Shown here piece by piece: positions 9,150 through 17,488 of a DNA stretch of 64,000 nt. The stretch is from an uncultured Christensenella sp. GTDB lineage: Bacteria; Bacillota; Clostridia; Christensenellales; UBA3700. The notes beneath the pieces are model-generated. The model ran no database searches. It was not told where the DNA came from and saw only the letters and a program-made list of their open reading frames with translations. The translations under genes were made by a program, and so were the position numbers. The first letter of the stretch is position 1; every line of letters starts with the position of its first letter. Where the stretch lies: NCBI GenBank assembly GCA_910584975.1, contig CAJUEA010000002.1, forward strand, positions 69,153 to 133,152. Reading direction: 5' to 3'.

Positions 9150-10082
9150 TTAATTTTTGTATAAAGACAAAATATCTTGTAATCTTCGTTTTATTTCTGT
9201 GCGTATATGTGGTGGCTCCAAACACTCACATTTGTTGCCAAAACTTAAAAGTATGTCATAATGATATTCGTTTTCAATAAAAGGGAATTGAACAATAAAG
9301 TAATCATCGCTGTCTGAAGAAATATCTTCTGGAGAGCAGTAGTCATACACTCTGTCCATAACTGATTGATGCACACGAATTTTTATTTTAATCTGCAATT
9401 CTTTCAACACATCGCTAAATTCTAGCTGAGGTTTTTGGTAATCGCGTGGCATAAATGTTTGTGTGCTTATTTTCATGTTTGATATTCGACATAGCCTAAA
9501 CAAACGAAAGTCATTTCTTAAATAGCAATATCCTTGAAAATACCAATGATTGCTTTTAAGTATCAGTTGATATGGTTCAGCTGTGCGTGAAGTCTTGTTT
9601 CCGTGGCAATCAGCGTATTCAAAGCTAAGCAGTTTGTTTTCTTGTAAGGCTACTTTTATTATTGCTAAAAATTCTTCAGTGTGTCGGTTCCCCATCCACG
9701 GGCTTAAATCAATATAGAGCTGATTTGCTTTTAAAGTTATATCTTGTGCCTTTTCGGCAGGAATAAAACTTTTAACTTTTGCAAGGGCATTTATTAGCTC
9801 ATCGCCACGAACGATATCTGTCAGATTGTTAAGCCCCATTAAAATAGCCGAAAGGTCAGTTGCGGTGAAAACATTTTTTTCAATTTTATAGTTAGGCATA
9901 ATTTTAAATCCACCACCTACTCCGGGAATTGAACAAATTGGGATTCTTGCCATATTGATTGCATCTATATCACGATATATTGTGCGAGGTGATACCTCAA
10001 ACATTTCTGCTAATTCTTGTGCACCTATTCGTTTTTTATCAAGCAATATCATTATAATGCTGACAAGTCGGTCAATTTTCAT
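9150..10082 (-). CDS. WYL-domain helix-turn-helix transcriptional regulator (YafY type)
   Basis: A 310-aa DNA-binding regulator. An N-terminal HTH_11 winged helix (residues 1-60: 'IGAQELAEMFEVSPRTIYRDIDAI') is followed by a WYL ligand-sensing domain (about 135-215, with 'SNHWYFQGYCYLRNDFRLFRLCRI') and a C-terminal WCX region. The start is the ATG at 10082 because GAGGTG lies 7 bases upstream; an in-frame TTG further up would place that site inside the gene. It is divergent from the isochorismatase-like gene with only 107 bases between, so it may control it. WYL domains sense small ligands or nucleotides; the ligand is unknown. Confidence 0.88.
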   Translation of the reverse strand: MKIDRLVSIIMILLDKKRIGAQELAEMFEVSPRTIYRDIDAINMARIPICSIPGVGGGFKIMPNYKIEKNVFTATDLSAILMGLNNLTDIVRGDELINALAKVKSFIPAEKAQDITLKANQLYIDLSPWMGNRHTEEFLAIIKVALQENKLLSFEYADCHGNKTSRTAEPYQLILKSNHWYFQGYCYLRNDFRLFRLCRISNMKISTQTFMPRDYQKPQLEFSDVLKELQIKIKIRVHQSVMDRVYDYCSPEDISSDSDDYFIVQFPFIENEYHYDILLSFGNKCECLEPPHIRTEIKRRLQDILSLYKN

Positions 10083-10148
10083 TTGCAAACACCTCAAATA
10101 AATTGTTTAATTTATTATATAATTATTGCCATAATGATGTCAACAATT

Positions 10149-10160
10149 GTGTGCTATAAT
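10149..10160 (+). promoter_or_regulatory. Extended -10 promoter for isochorismatase-like gene
   Basis: TGTGC-TATAAT with the -10 at 10155-10160 and no convincing -35. The same TTGTGCTATAAT block precedes the flavoprotein gene at 36206, suggesting a common extended -10 promoter style in this genome. Confidence 0.55.
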
Positions 10161-10189
10161 AAGAAAAAACAAATATAGGAGAAAGAATT

Positions 10190-10684
10190 ATGCAAAAGAA
10201 GGCTTTGGTTGTAATTGATATTCAAAATGATATAACAAAAAATTATAAAGAAATTATTGACAATGTCAATAGTGCTATTAATTGGGCTGTTGAAAATGAT
10301 ATTTGTGTTATTTACATAAAACACGAAAATTTGTCTGCTGGAACAAGGACTTTCAAACACAGTACGAGAGGAGCAGAGTTGGTGAGCGAACTTAAAATTG
10401 TGTCTGACAATATTTTTACAAAATATAAGAGCAATATGTTGACCAGTGCAGAGTTTGTAGATTTTATTAAAAAAAATGAGATAACAGATTTTTACATAAC
10501 AGGAGCAGACGCAGCAATATGCGTAAAATCTTCTTGCCTTAATTTGCGCAAAGCAAACTATAATGTTTTTGTTTTATCCGATTGCGTTACAAGCTATGAC
10601 AAAAAGCAAATTCCAGAAATGTTGAAATACTATCAAAGCAAAGGTTGTATTCTTATTGATTCAAAGGAGTTGCTTAAAAAGTGA
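10190..10684 (+). CDS. Isochorismatase-like cysteine hydrolase
   Basis: A 164-aa cytoplasmic hydrolase of the isochorismatase/nicotinamidase superfamily. The catalytic triad is visible: Asp10 in VVIDIQND, Lys78 in FTKYKSNML, and Cys111 in ITGADAAICV. These enzymes hydrolyse amides or related bonds (nicotinamide, ureido acids, isochorismate) and the real substrate is not determined by the motifs. A strong AGGAG site precedes the ATG. It is divergent from a WYL regulator. A rho-independent terminator follows at 10874-10902. Confidence 0.85.
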   Translation: MQKKALVVIDIQNDITKNYKEIIDNVNSAINWAVENDICVIYIKHENLSAGTRTFKHSTRGAELVSELKIVSDNIFTKYKSNMLTSAEFVDFIKKNEITDFYITGADAAICVKSSCLNLRKANYNVFVLSDCVTSYDKKQIPEMLKYYQSKGCILIDSKELLKK

Positions 10685-10873
10685 AGACAATTTTAATTGT
10701 CAAATCGCTATTTTTTGAGAAAAATGTTAATGTATACAAAGTAATGAAAGTATAGTTGGCTTAGCATATTAAAGTCAATGATAATTTTATAATATGATTA
10801 ATTGAATGAATATCTGCAAAAGAAATATTTTGTTTGCAAATTAAATTTATTTGATTGTATGCAAAAAATAAGA

Positions 10874-10902
10874 AAAACACTCCGAAAATCGGGGTGTTTT
10901 TT
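10874..10902 (+). terminator. Rho-independent terminator
   Basis: Arms AAAACACTCCGA and TCGGGGTGTTTT (one G-T pair) enclose an AAA loop and run into a T tract. It closes the isochorismatase transcription unit and lies 190 bases after its stop. Confidence 0.85.
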
Positions 10903-11084
10903 GCACATTTAATTGATTTTACAAAAAAATACATAATCAGAAAGAATATTACAAATTATTACATAACAAGCAAAGTGATATATTGTATAATAATTAGGTA
11001 ATCTGTGCAGAGGTTGTGGCAAGTGGGTGCTTGCAACAGCTTTTGTTACTATTCTTTTTTATTTTAACTTTTATAGAGGTGATT

Positions 11085-11876
11085 ATGGCAAGAGTTATTG
11101 TGGTAACTTCGGGCAAGGGTGGTGTTGGCAAAACAACTTGCACGGCAAGCATTGGTGCTATGCTTGGGTACAGAGGTAAAAGAGTGCTTTTGATTGATGC
11201 CGATATCGGTTTGAATAATTTGGATGTGCTGGTTGGTATTGATGATAAAGTGGTTTATGATATGGCAGATGTCATAAGTGGCAGGTGTAGAGTAAAACAA
11301 GCGTTGGTATCTTCGCCAGATATTCCGAATATGTATGTGTTGCCTTCTCAAAATGCATATAACAGTGATGGTATAAGTATGAAAGATTTCAGGACATTGA
11401 TTTCAAAGTTGAGTGACGGCTTTGATTTTATTTTCATCGATTGTCCTGCGGGAATTGACAAAGGCTTTCACAGGGCAGTTGCTCCAAGCAGTGAGGCATT
11501 GATAATTGCAACCCCAAATGTATCTTCTTTGCGTGATGCAGATAAGGTAATAAGCATTTTGCATAATTACAAATTGTCGGCAATCAACCTTATTGTAAAT
11601 CGTATGAGAGGGGATATGGTTCTTAATGGGGAGATGATGTCTGTTATGGAAATATCAAAAATTCTAAATGTTTCCCCTATTGGTGTTATTCCCGATGATG
11701 ACAAAATTCATATTTTTACTGAACTTGGCAAAATAGGCAAGGCAGAGTGTTTGGCAATGAGATCATTTGAGTGCGTTGCAGACAATTTCATTACTGGCAG
11801 ACGAAGGCTTTATGACCCTACTGCACAATATAGAGGTATGGTTGGCAAGTTGAAACTTATGCTTAAGAGGGCATAA
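11085..11876 (+). CDS. minD: Septum-site determining ATPase MinD
   Basis: A ParA/MinD-family ATPase of 263 aa that positions the division septum at the membrane. It has the deviant Walker A motif GKGGVGKTT near the N-terminus, the switch segment IDADIGLNNLDVLVG, Walker B 'FIFIDCPAG', and a C-terminal amphipathic helix ending MVGKLKLMLKRA that fits a membrane-targeting sequence. The ATG at 11085 is chosen because AGAGGTG lies at 11075-11081; upstream in-frame residues are untranslated leader. A TATAAT at 10986-10991 and a hairpin at 11013-11037 precede it. No minC is seen; a MinE-like gene follows. Confidence 0.92.
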   Translation: MARVIVVTSGKGGVGKTTCTASIGAMLGYRGKRVLLIDADIGLNNLDVLVGIDDKVVYDMADVISGRCRVKQALVSSPDIPNMYVLPSQNAYNSDGISMKDFRTLISKLSDGFDFIFIDCPAGIDKGFHRAVAPSSEALIIATPNVSSLRDADKVISILHNYKLSAINLIVNRMRGDMVLNGEMMSVMEISKILNVSPIGVIPDDDKIHIFTELGKIGKAECLAMRSFECVADNFITGRRRLYDPTAQYRGMVGKLKLMLKRA

Positions 11877-11946
11877 ATTTAAGAAGCTAATTGATTAAAT
11901 GTTAATTTAAATTAATATTGTTTAGACCAATGATTGTTTTATTAAT

Positions 11947-12029
11947 ACTCAAAACGCAATATTTGAGATTTCTCCTTATACCCCACAAAAAGTCTTTTTG
12001 TGGGTACCCCGTATTCGCTCGAAATGACA
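11947..12029 (+). repeat. Dispersed intergenic repeat, right half
   Basis: A palindromic core ACCCCACAAAAA/TTTTTGTGGGT (about 11980-12006) is followed by ACCCCGTATTCGCTCGAAATGACA. The same arrangement ends the element at 63680-63840 (CCCCACAAAA...TTTTGTGGGG, then CCCCGTTACGCTCGGGATGACA). It lies between minD and the MinE-like gene. It is a repeat of the kind widespread in intergenic regions of gut bacteria, not a gene. Confidence 0.75.
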
Positions 12030-12129
12030 AAAAAGTCTTAAGAACAAAAGCAATTAAGTTTTAACATAATAATATATTTTTATAAAATAGTCTAGTTTTA
12101 GTAATTTTTAAAAGAAAACGGAGAATGGT

Positions 12130-12360
12130 ATGTATAGTCAAAGTGATAGTTATGACAGGCTTATTAAAATTTTGAAAAAAGACAAAATCAATATGCCTCA
12201 AATGATAGAGGATTCTTTGAAAAAAGATATTTTGAAAGTTGTTTCAAGTTATCTTAACATAAGAGCAGTAAACAGCATATTAAAAGTTGAAGTTGCAAAT
12301 AGTGGGGAAATTCTTGTTACTTTTGAAGGAGTGGCAGATAGTTTTAAGGCAGCAAGGTAA
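12130..12360 (+). CDS. MinE-like cell-division topological specificity factor
   Basis: A 76-aa protein 250 bases after minD. The pattern 'YDRLIKILKKDK' followed by 'LKKDILKVVSSYLNI' matches the MinE layout: an N-terminal MinD-contact helix with ERL...D, then the dIl.Vi.kY helix, then two beta strands ('ILKVEVANSG', 'EILVTFEGV'). It is close to the usual MinE length (about 80-90 aa). The ATG has CGGAG upstream. Sequence identity is low, so the call rests on pattern and position; an unrelated small protein is possible. If right, the genome has MinD/MinE without an adjacent minC. Confidence 0.55.
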   Translation: MYSQSDSYDRLIKILKKDKINMPQMIEDSLKKDILKVVSSYLNIRAVNSILKVEVANSGEILVTFEGVADSFKAAR

Positions 12361-12482
12361 GTGAATTTATTTATATGTGTTTATAATATTATTGTCTTAT
12401 CGCTATTTTTGCAAGAATCATTCAACCTTTTTCAAATTGTCAAAATTAATTTAAGCTAATTTTTGATTAATTTAAAAAATTG

Positions 12483-12511
12483 GTATATTGAAAGGTTAGT
12501 TATCATATGTT
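12483..12511 (+). promoter_or_regulatory. Sigma-E-like sporulation promoter
   Basis: GTATATT (12483-12489), 14-base spacer, CATATGTT (12504-12511). This resembles the mother-cell sigma-E pattern (kmATATT ... CATAnnnT). The predicted start near 12518 leaves a short leader before GGAGAG at 12529-12534. A very similar element precedes cwlD (33079-33108). spoIVFB is sigma-E controlled in Bacillus, which fits. Confidence 0.5.
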
Positions 12512-12542
12512 ATCTTAGTAAACAAATTGGAGAGTGTGTAAT

Positions 12543-12794
12543 ATGAAATATGATGATTATGAAAAAGTTGAATGCAATAACTATCCTAACGAAAATATAT
12601 CAGTGGAGCTAGGCAGAAAGTACAGAAAGTTCAAGGGTTTTAAAAATATTGATAAAAAGAAAGCCTTTGACATTGCTTACACTGCGGCTATTTTTGGTGC
12701 AGCTTTTGCTGTTATTATGTTGGTTTCAAGCGTAATCACACTTGCAAGCAGTGGCACTTTGGTGCAAACTTTTATGACAATGTTTGGGAAATAA
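12543..12794 (+). CDS. Small single-pass membrane protein upstream of spoIVFB
   Basis: An 83-aa protein with a charged N-terminal half and one hydrophobic segment at about residues 42-68 ('IAYTAAIFGAAFAVIMLVSS'). The ATG at 12543 is preceded by GGAGAG at the right distance; an upstream GTG would start inside that site. It ends 3 bases before spoIVFB, so the two are co-translated. No homology is recognised. Its position corresponds to where Bacillus has spoIVFA, the SpoIVFB partner, but it lacks the SpoIVFA LytM-like domain. A SpoIVFB-accessory role is a context-based guess. Confidence 0.6.
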   Translation: MKYDDYEKVECNNYPNENISVELGRKYRKFKGFKNIDKKKAFDIAYTAAIFGAAFAVIMLVSSVITLASSGTLVQTFMTMFGK

Positions 12795-12797
12795 AAT

Positions 12798-13634
12798 TTG
12801 TTTAAATACAAAATAACAATTCATCCATTGTATTTTTGCTTATGCTTATACTATATTGTGATAGGCAAGGCTTGGGTATTTTTCAGTTGTTTTGTTACTG
12901 TTTTATTGCACGAGATTGCACATAGTCTGGCAGGCAAAAAATATGGCTACCAAATGGCAAAAATAACTTTGATGCCATATGGTGCAATGATTTATGGTGG
13001 AGAAAAATTTAATCGCAAGGAAGGTTTGGTAATAGCTTTGGCAGGTCCGTTGTGTAATGGCGTGCTCGCTTTGCTCACGCTTGCTGTGTGGTGGTTGTTT
13101 CCAGAATCTTTTGCTTTTACTCAGGACTTTTTTAACAGCAATCTTACACTTATGATTTTTAACCTTTTGCCGTGCTTTCCTTTGGATGGTTCAAGGGTGG
13201 TTTTGAGCCTTTCAAAAGATAAAATTAAGGCACTCAAAATCCTTAAAATTGTAGGCATTGCTTTAAGTGTTTTTATGATAGTTTTTGGATTGGCAAGTTT
13301 GTTTTTAACGCAAAATATTTCGCTTGTCAATATTGGCGTATTTTTGCTAATAGGGTCGATTTTCGGAGGGCAAAAGGAAGAATATAGCTGTATTGCAGGT
13401 AGGTTATCGTTTGTGAAAAATTATAAAAGAGGCGTAATAGCACGAGATGTTTATATTAGTACTGACACCAAAATTTTTGAGCTTTTCAGATACCTCAACA
13501 GAGACTATTTGACAACATTTATTGTGGTTAATGACAAAGGTGAAGAAAGTGGTGTTATTGATGAAGATAGGTTGCACGATATTATGGAAAAATATGATCA
13601 CAAGCTTATGCTTAAAAGTGTGATTAATAATTGA
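12798..13634 (+). CDS. spoIVFB: SpoIVFB-type site-2 intramembrane metalloprotease
   Basis: An M50-family polytopic protease of 278 aa; in Bacillus SpoIVFB cleaves pro-sigma-K in the outer forespore membrane. The zinc motif HEIAH is near residue 39 in the second membrane segment, and the third ligand motif NLLPCFPLDGSR is near residue 122. The C-terminal 75 residues look like a degenerate CBS region. The start is a TTG at 12798, three bases after the upstream gene; no ATG is available nearby. Location between minD and rplU matches the Bacillus min-spoIVF-rplU order. Confidence 0.85.
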   Translation: MFKYKITIHPLYFCLCLYYIVIGKAWVFFSCFVTVLLHEIAHSLAGKKYGYQMAKITLMPYGAMIYGGEKFNRKEGLVIALAGPLCNGVLALLTLAVWWLFPESFAFTQDFFNSNLTLMIFNLLPCFPLDGSRVVLSLSKDKIKALKILKIVGIALSVFMIVFGLASLFLTQNISLVNIGVFLLIGSIFGGQKEEYSCIAGRLSFVKNYKRGVIARDVYISTDTKIFELFRYLNRDYLTTFIVVNDKGEESGVIDEDRLHDIMEKYDHKLMLKSVINN

Positions 13635-13777
13635 TTATAAGTACTGTTTTTTTCGTTTTTAAATTTTTGATTAAGATTGTAAGTTTCAAGATAAAAAGTA
13701 AATTAGTTTTTTAGTTGAGATTAACAAAGTTGCTTGTAAAAGTATATTTTTTATGCGCAAAATTATTGTGAAAATTT

Positions 13778-13806
13778 ATGCCACTATTGATATGGTGGCA
13801 TTTTGC
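13778..13806 (+). terminator. Terminator-like hairpin after spoIVFB
   Basis: Arms ATGCCAC and GTGGCAT enclose a 10-base loop, followed by TTTGCTT. It lies in the 364-base gap before the glucokinase gene; the other feature of that gap is the glucokinase promoter. Confidence 0.6.
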
Positions 13807-13839
13807 TTGCTTAATTTGTATATAAATATAAAAATATAC

Positions 13840-13868
13840 TTGAAAATTGTATAATAGTATGTTATACT
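13840..13868 (+). promoter_or_regulatory. Promoter and leader of ROK kinase gene
   Basis: TTGAAA (13840-13845), 17-base spacer, TATACT (13863-13868). The resulting leader is about 120 bases long. Its ends could pair (TTGAGATT at 13890-13897 with AATCTCAA at 13971-13978), which would put the ribosome-binding site just outside a long stem; significance unknown. Confidence 0.65.
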
Positions 13869-13998
13869 ATGATTGATTTAGAGATAAAATTGAGATTGTT
13901 TGTTGAATAACAAGGTGTTTTTGCAAATTTTACTTGGACTTATTGCTTAAAGCGCATTGAATACAAAATAAATCTCAAATTTTTAATAGAGGTGTGTT

Positions 13999-14943
13999 AT
14001 GATTTATGCAGGTGTTGATATTGGTGGAATGACTATTAAAGTTGGACTTGTAAACGAAAATGGCAAAATTGTTTTGTCAAGAGCTTTTGCGACAGAGCAA
14101 GAAAAAGGTTTTAAAAGTATGGTTGCAAGAACTGCTGAAATGGTAAGGGCATTGCTTGACGAGGCAAATTATTCTTTGTTGGACTTGGGTGGCATCGGCT
14201 TTGGTATTCCAGGCACAGTGGACAGCAAAAAAGGTATGATTGTTTCTGCTGTAAATATCGGCTGCAAAAATGAAAAATTGGTTGAGGAAATGGCACAATA
14301 TTTCAATGTGCCTATTGCTGTTGGAAATGACGCGAATATGGCTGCGCTTGGCGAACAAAGATTTGGTGCTGGCAAAGGACACGAAAATGTTGTTATGATT
14401 ACTTTGGGCACAGGCATTGGTGGTGGAATTATAATTGACGGCAAATTGTACGAAGGCAATGGTGGCGCTGGTGGCGAAGTTGGTCATCAAATTATTGTTG
14501 TGGATGGCGAACAATGCAATTGTGGCAGACGCGGTTGTTGGGAGAGATATGCATCTGCAACAGGACTTATCAATCAAACAAAATATGCAATGGCAGACAA
14601 TGCAAACAGCTTAATGCACAAAATTGCAAGTGAAAATGGTGGCGTTGATGGCAAAACTGCATTTTTGGCAAAAGATGCTGGCGACGAGGCAGGCAGAAAT
14701 GTTGTAGAGCAATATTTGCATTATCTTTCTGAAGGATTGCTTAACCTTGCTTATGTTTTGCACCCTGAAATGTTTATTATCGGTGGTGGAATTTCTCACG
14801 AGGGCAAGAATGTTATGGACCCATTGAGAGAAAAACTTAATGAAAGTTTGCAAAGCAGTGGTATGTTGCCTTTGATTGAAATTGTTCAAGCAAGTCTTGG
14901 TAACAATGCGGGCATTATTGGTGCTGCTGCTTTGGTAATGTAA
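13999..14943 (+). CDS. glcK: ROK-family glucokinase
   Basis: A cytoplasmic sugar kinase of 314 aa, phosphorylating glucose (or a related hexose) with ATP. The phosphate loop DIGGMTIKVG is at residues 7-16; GNDANMAALGE and TLGTGIGGGII form the sugar and ATP-binding core. The ROK signature zinc motif is complete: GHQ...CNCGRRGCWE. A GAGGTG site precedes the ATG. It is monocistronic by layout, with its own promoter, and interrupts the spoIVFB-to-rpl run. N-acetylglucosamine or N-acetylmannosamine kinase activity cannot be excluded. Confidence 0.85.
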   Translation: MIYAGVDIGGMTIKVGLVNENGKIVLSRAFATEQEKGFKSMVARTAEMVRALLDEANYSLLDLGGIGFGIPGTVDSKKGMIVSAVNIGCKNEKLVEEMAQYFNVPIAVGNDANMAALGEQRFGAGKGHENVVMITLGTGIGGGIIIDGKLYEGNGGAGGEVGHQIIVVDGEQCNCGRRGCWERYASATGLINQTKYAMADNANSLMHKIASENGGVDGKTAFLAKDAGDEAGRNVVEQYLHYLSEGLLNLAYVLHPEMFIIGGGISHEGKNVMDPLREKLNESLQSSGMLPLIEIVQASLGNNAGIIGAAALVM

Positions 14944-15032
14944 TATGATTTAGTTTGCTTTTTGCCATTGCTTGCAAAAAGCAAATGTTTTCTTAAATTT
15001 GTCAAAAAATTTCAAATTTTGATTAGGAAAAA

Positions 15033-16823
15033 ATGAAAGATACTTTAAAAAAGATACTTTTGAAAGTGGAAAAACCTGCCCGATATGTGGGAGGGGAATT
15101 TAATATGCCGAATATGGACAAGCCTTGTAGGGTGAGGCTATGTTTGTGCTTTCCAGAAATTTATGAAATTGGAATGAGCAATATCGGCGTAAGAATATTG
15201 TATCATATGCTAAACGATATGGAGGGAATTGTTTGTGAGCGTTGCTTTGCTCCGTTTTTGGATATGGGAGAGCAACTTAAGGCAAACAATATCCCACTTT
15301 TTTCTGTTGATAGTGGCAAGTCACTTTGTGAGTTTGACATTGTTGGAATGTCAATTGGGTATGAATTGCTTTATACAAATGTGCTTTATATGTTGGATTT
15401 GGCTGGCATACCTTTTAGGGCGAAAGACAGAATGAATGGAAATTATCCTATCCTTATTGCAGGTGGACCTTGTGTTGTCAATCCAGAGCCATTTGCAGAA
15501 ATTTTTGATGCAATCCTTATTGGAGAGGGCGAAAAAAATCTTAAAGAATTTACAATGCTTTATGACGAGTGCAAAAAGGATGGCTTGAGCAAGGCAGAGT
15601 TTTTGGAAAAGGCAGCAGTGCTTGACGGCGTTTATGTGCCAACAAAAGTTAAGCCAATATATGAGGATAAAAAACTTGTAGGCTTTAGTGAAAGCGTAAA
15701 AAAAGCTGTGGTGCAAGATTTGGATGCTGCTTATTTCCCAACAAAAATTCTTGTGCCAAACATTGAGATAACACACGATAGGGCAGTGCTTGAACTTTAC
15801 AGAGGTTGCAACAATGGTTGCAGATTTTGTCAAGCATGTTTTTATTACAGACCAATACGATTCAGAAAAAAAGACACTTTGGTTGAGTATGGAAAACAAT
15901 TGGTTGCAAACACTGGATATAGCGAATTATCTTTGTCAAGCTTATCCACAAGTGATTACTATGCTTTGCACGAATTGATTGGAGATTTGAAGTCAAGCGT
16001 TTGTACGGGGGATGTTCGTCTTGCAATGCCTTCTTTGAGGTTGGATAGCTATAAGCCAGAATATATGGGCAGTGGAAGGCTTGGTTCGTTGACTTTTGCA
16101 CCAGAGGCAGGCACTCAACGATTGAGAAATGTGATAAACAAAAACATTTCCGAACAAAACATTGAAAATACTATTAAACACGCTTTGGAGTGTGGTTATA
16201 CAGGCTTTAAGCTTTATTTTATGATAGGTTTGCCAACTGAAACTGAGGAAGATTTGCAAGGTATTGTGGATATCGTGCTTATGATAAAAGATATGGCAAA
16301 GGTGCATAGTAAAAATAAGCGTCCTGTGCAAATAACTGTGTCTACAAGCGTTTTCATTCCAAAACCACTTACGCCATTTCAGTGGGAAAGACAAATTTCA
16401 GAGCAGGAAATGCTTGAAAAACAAAAGTTTTTGATTGACCATTTGCATATCAAAAATGTGCGATATAATTGGCATGGGGCAGAAAGCAGTGTTATTGAAT
16501 CAGTTTTCTCGCGTGGAGATAGGCGTTTGATTGATGTGCTTGAGCGTGCCTATAAGCTTGGATGCAAGTTTGATGGCTGGAGTGAGAGATTTGATATGAC
16601 AAAATGGCGTCAAGCTTTTGATGAATGTGGCGTGGATATGAACGATTACACAAGAGAATGGAAAGAAGATGAGGTTTTGCCTTGGGATTTTGTAGAGCAT
16701 GGCGTTTCAAAAAAATATCTTGTCAATGAAAGACACAATGCTTACAAGGCACAAACTACAAAAGCTTGTGATAAGTCTCATTGTAGTGGTTGTGGTGCAA
16801 ATAAGTTGGGTAGGTGTTATTGA
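15033..16823 (+). CDS. B12-binding-like radical SAM protein (TIGR03960 family)
   Basis: A 596-aa radical S-adenosylmethionine protein. The [4Fe-4S] cluster motif CNNGCRFCQAC lies near residue 260, preceded by a B12-binding-like N-terminal domain with 'VGMSIGYELLYTNVLYMLDLAGIPF' and 'LIAGGPCVVNPEPFAEIFDA'. The C-terminus carries a CxxC-type cysteine cluster (CDKSHCSGCGANKLGRC). The family is universally paired with the next gene in Clostridia and sits before RNase G and rplU; a role in tRNA/rRNA modification is suspected but unproven. The stop overlaps the next start (TGATG). Confidence 0.9.
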   Translation: MKDTLKKILLKVEKPARYVGGEFNMPNMDKPCRVRLCLCFPEIYEIGMSNIGVRILYHMLNDMEGIVCERCFAPFLDMGEQLKANNIPLFSVDSGKSLCEFDIVGMSIGYELLYTNVLYMLDLAGIPFRAKDRMNGNYPILIAGGPCVVNPEPFAEIFDAILIGEGEKNLKEFTMLYDECKKDGLSKAEFLEKAAVLDGVYVPTKVKPIYEDKKLVGFSESVKKAVVQDLDAAYFPTKILVPNIEITHDRAVLELYRGCNNGCRFCQACFYYRPIRFRKKDTLVEYGKQLVANTGYSELSLSSLSTSDYYALHELIGDLKSSVCTGDVRLAMPSLRLDSYKPEYMGSGRLGSLTFAPEAGTQRLRNVINKNISEQNIENTIKHALECGYTGFKLYFMIGLPTETEEDLQGIVDIVLMIKDMAKVHSKNKRPVQITVSTSVFIPKPLTPFQWERQISEQEMLEKQKFLIDHLHIKNVRYNWHGAESSVIESVFSRGDRRLIDVLERAYKLGCKFDGWSERFDMTKWRQAFDECGVDMNDYTREWKEDEVLPWDFVEHGVSKKYLVNERHNAYKAQTTKACDKSHCSGCGANKLGRCY

Positions 16824-17488
16824 TGAAGGTAATAAGACATATTAAAAAGGGAAATATATGTTGTGTATCACATATTGATAGCATGAGAGTTTTGCAAAGG
16901 ACATTGATAAGGGCGCAAATAAGCACAAAAATGTCCGAAGGGTTTAATCCTCACCCAATCACTTACACTTCACATCCATTGCCTTTGGGTGTTGCAAGTG
17001 AGGAGGAGTTTTTTGTGGTTGCAAATGAAGATATGACTACGCAACAAGTACTTGAGGCTTTTAATAACAATATTCCTAACGGAATGGAGGCAACACAATG
17101 CTTTGATTGCATAAAAAATCCTAACTTTGCAAAAAATGTGAATTATTGTGAATACTTTGTGAGTGGCAATGAATTTTTTGCATTAAAAAAACAAATTGAA
17201 GAATATTTGAAACAAGATAGTTTGGTTGTTAGATTTCCATTTAAGGGCACGGAAAAAGAACAAGATATCGCGCCATTGATTTTGGATGTTAATGTGAAAA
17301 AAGATGGCATTATTTTGGTGCTTGCTGCTGGCAATCCAAACTTGCGTCCTGACCGTGTTACGGACGCTTTAAATGAAAAATTCGCTTTGAAAATCGGTGC
17401 TAATGACATAATTCGAACAAAACAATTAATTGTGAAAGAAGGAAAAACTTTGACAGCAACAGAGTTTTTGCAGGAGTTTATCAAATGA
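16823..17488 (+). CDS. Radical SAM-associated protein (TIGR03936/DUF2344)
   Basis: A 221-aa protein of the family that always accompanies the TIGR03960 radical SAM enzyme, in some phyla fused to its C-terminus. It has the characteristic opening 'RHIKKGNICCVSHIDSMRVLQRTLIRA' region and 'SEGFNPHPITYTSHPLPLGVASEEE'. The start ATG at 16823 overlaps the upstream stop by one base and has TAGGTG 6 bases before; an upstream GTG would overlap more without a binding site. It overlaps rng by 4 bases. Molecular role unknown, probably a substrate-binding subunit. Confidence 0.9.
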   Translation: MKVIRHIKKGNICCVSHIDSMRVLQRTLIRAQISTKMSEGFNPHPITYTSHPLPLGVASEEEFFVVANEDMTTQQVLEAFNNNIPNGMEATQCFDCIKNPNFAKNVNYCEYFVSGNEFFALKKQIEEYLKQDSLVVRFPFKGTEKEQDIAPLILDVNVKKDGIILVLAAGNPNLRPDRVTDALNEKFALKIGANDIIRTKQLIVKEGKTLTATEFLQEFIK

